The notes below the pieces were generated by a model. The model saw nothing but the letters and a program-made list of their open reading frames with translations. It did not search any database and was not told the origin of the DNA. From a candidate division GN15 bacterium (GTDB taxonomy: Bacteria > Zixibacteria > MSB-5A5 > GN15 > FEB-12), in contig WJKG01000242.1 of assembly GCA_014729205.1 (NCBI GenBank), positions 1 to 6,088 of the forward strand: DNA of 6,088 nt. The letters run 5' to 3'. Numbering within the stretch: the stretch's first letter is position 1; every line of letters starts with the position of its first letter. Shown here piece by piece: positions 5,897 to 6,088 of the stretch. The position numbers and the translations under genes were made by a program.

Positions 5897-6088
5897 ATGG
5901 CTGTCACATTTGGTAAAGGCGATGCAACCAAAGTTGCCAAGGTACTGGGAGCGCCCAAGATCACCAAGCTGGAGGACCATTTCCGGCTGAAAGTGGTCAA
6001 CGAGGAAGAAAATCGATCACTGGTGCTGGAGATCTACCCTGAGGAAATGCTGGGCAAAGAGCAGGGGATGCTGGTGGTTGTCTATACC
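5897..6088 (+). CDS. Unrecognised protein, N-terminal fragment (runs off window)
   Basis: An open frame from ATG 5897 to the window end gives 64 residues beginning MAVTFGKGDATKVAKVLG. It is highly charged and has no signal peptide or membrane segment. The pattern suggests an alpha/beta domain: a short N-terminal helix (about 9-17), then alternating strands such as HFRLKVV (28-34), S-L-V-L-E-I-Y (41-47) and M-L-V-V-V-Y (58-63). I do not recognise the family and give no function. It starts 28 bases after tatA on the same strand and has similar codon use, so it is probably co-transcribed. A GGAGAG (5881-5886) lies 10 bases upstream, a loose but usable ribosome site. No earlier in-frame ATG is available. 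The full length is unknown. Confidence 0.65.
   Translation, partial: MAVTFGKGDATKVAKVLGAPKITKLEDHFRLKVVNEEENRSLVLEIYPEEMLGKEQGMLVVVYT

Overview
The window reads as a dense, single-strand bacterial housekeeping region of moderate GC (by eye in the mid-to-upper 50s percent). Ten recognisable genes and one unrecognised gene all lie on the + strand. They overlap by 1 to 26 bases or sit a few to about 30 bases apart. I see no terminator hairpin, RNA gene, insertion sequence, CRISPR array or repeat family. The layout suggests one long operon or a series of tightly coupled ones.

Layout: (1) the 3' end of an energy-coupling-factor transporter membrane subunit (EcfT), cut by the window start; (2) truA, tRNA pseudouridine synthase, in the common ecfT-truA arrangement; (3) a small transaldolase of the FSA/transaldolase-like subfamily; (4) purB, adenylosuccinate lyase; (5) psd, a short membrane-anchored phosphatidylserine decarboxylase; (6) pssA, phosphatidylserine synthase; (7) purS and (8) purQ, two subunits of FGAM synthase; (9) a small two-helix membrane protein of the DUF4321 type, probably starting at TTG; (10) tatA, a Tat translocase pore subunit; (11) the start of an unrecognised gene that runs off the window end.

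Two pathways are interleaved. PurB, PurS and PurQ serve de novo purine synthesis, fed through ribose-5-phosphate by the pentose-phosphate pathway in which transaldolase works. PssA and Psd catalyse consecutive steps from CDP-diacylglycerol to phosphatidylserine to phosphatidylethanolamine, and are inserted between purB and purS. purL, the large FGAM synthase subunit, is not next to purQ here. EcfT, DUF4321 and TatA are membrane components.

Organism: a bacterium with phosphatidylethanolamine synthesis, a Tat system and a Bacillus-type three-part PurS/PurQ/PurL enzyme. The gene mix (short Psd beside PssA, DUF4321, small transaldolase) makes me think of an uncultured lineage of the FCB group (Zixibacteria- or Gemmatimonadota-like) or a deltaproteobacterial relative. 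This is an inference from general familiarity, not a demonstrated placement. I did not find a convincing undescribed system. The items most worth a second look are the DUF4321 protein, the promoter-like sequence over its start, the unrecognised terminal gene and the purine/phospholipid interleaving.
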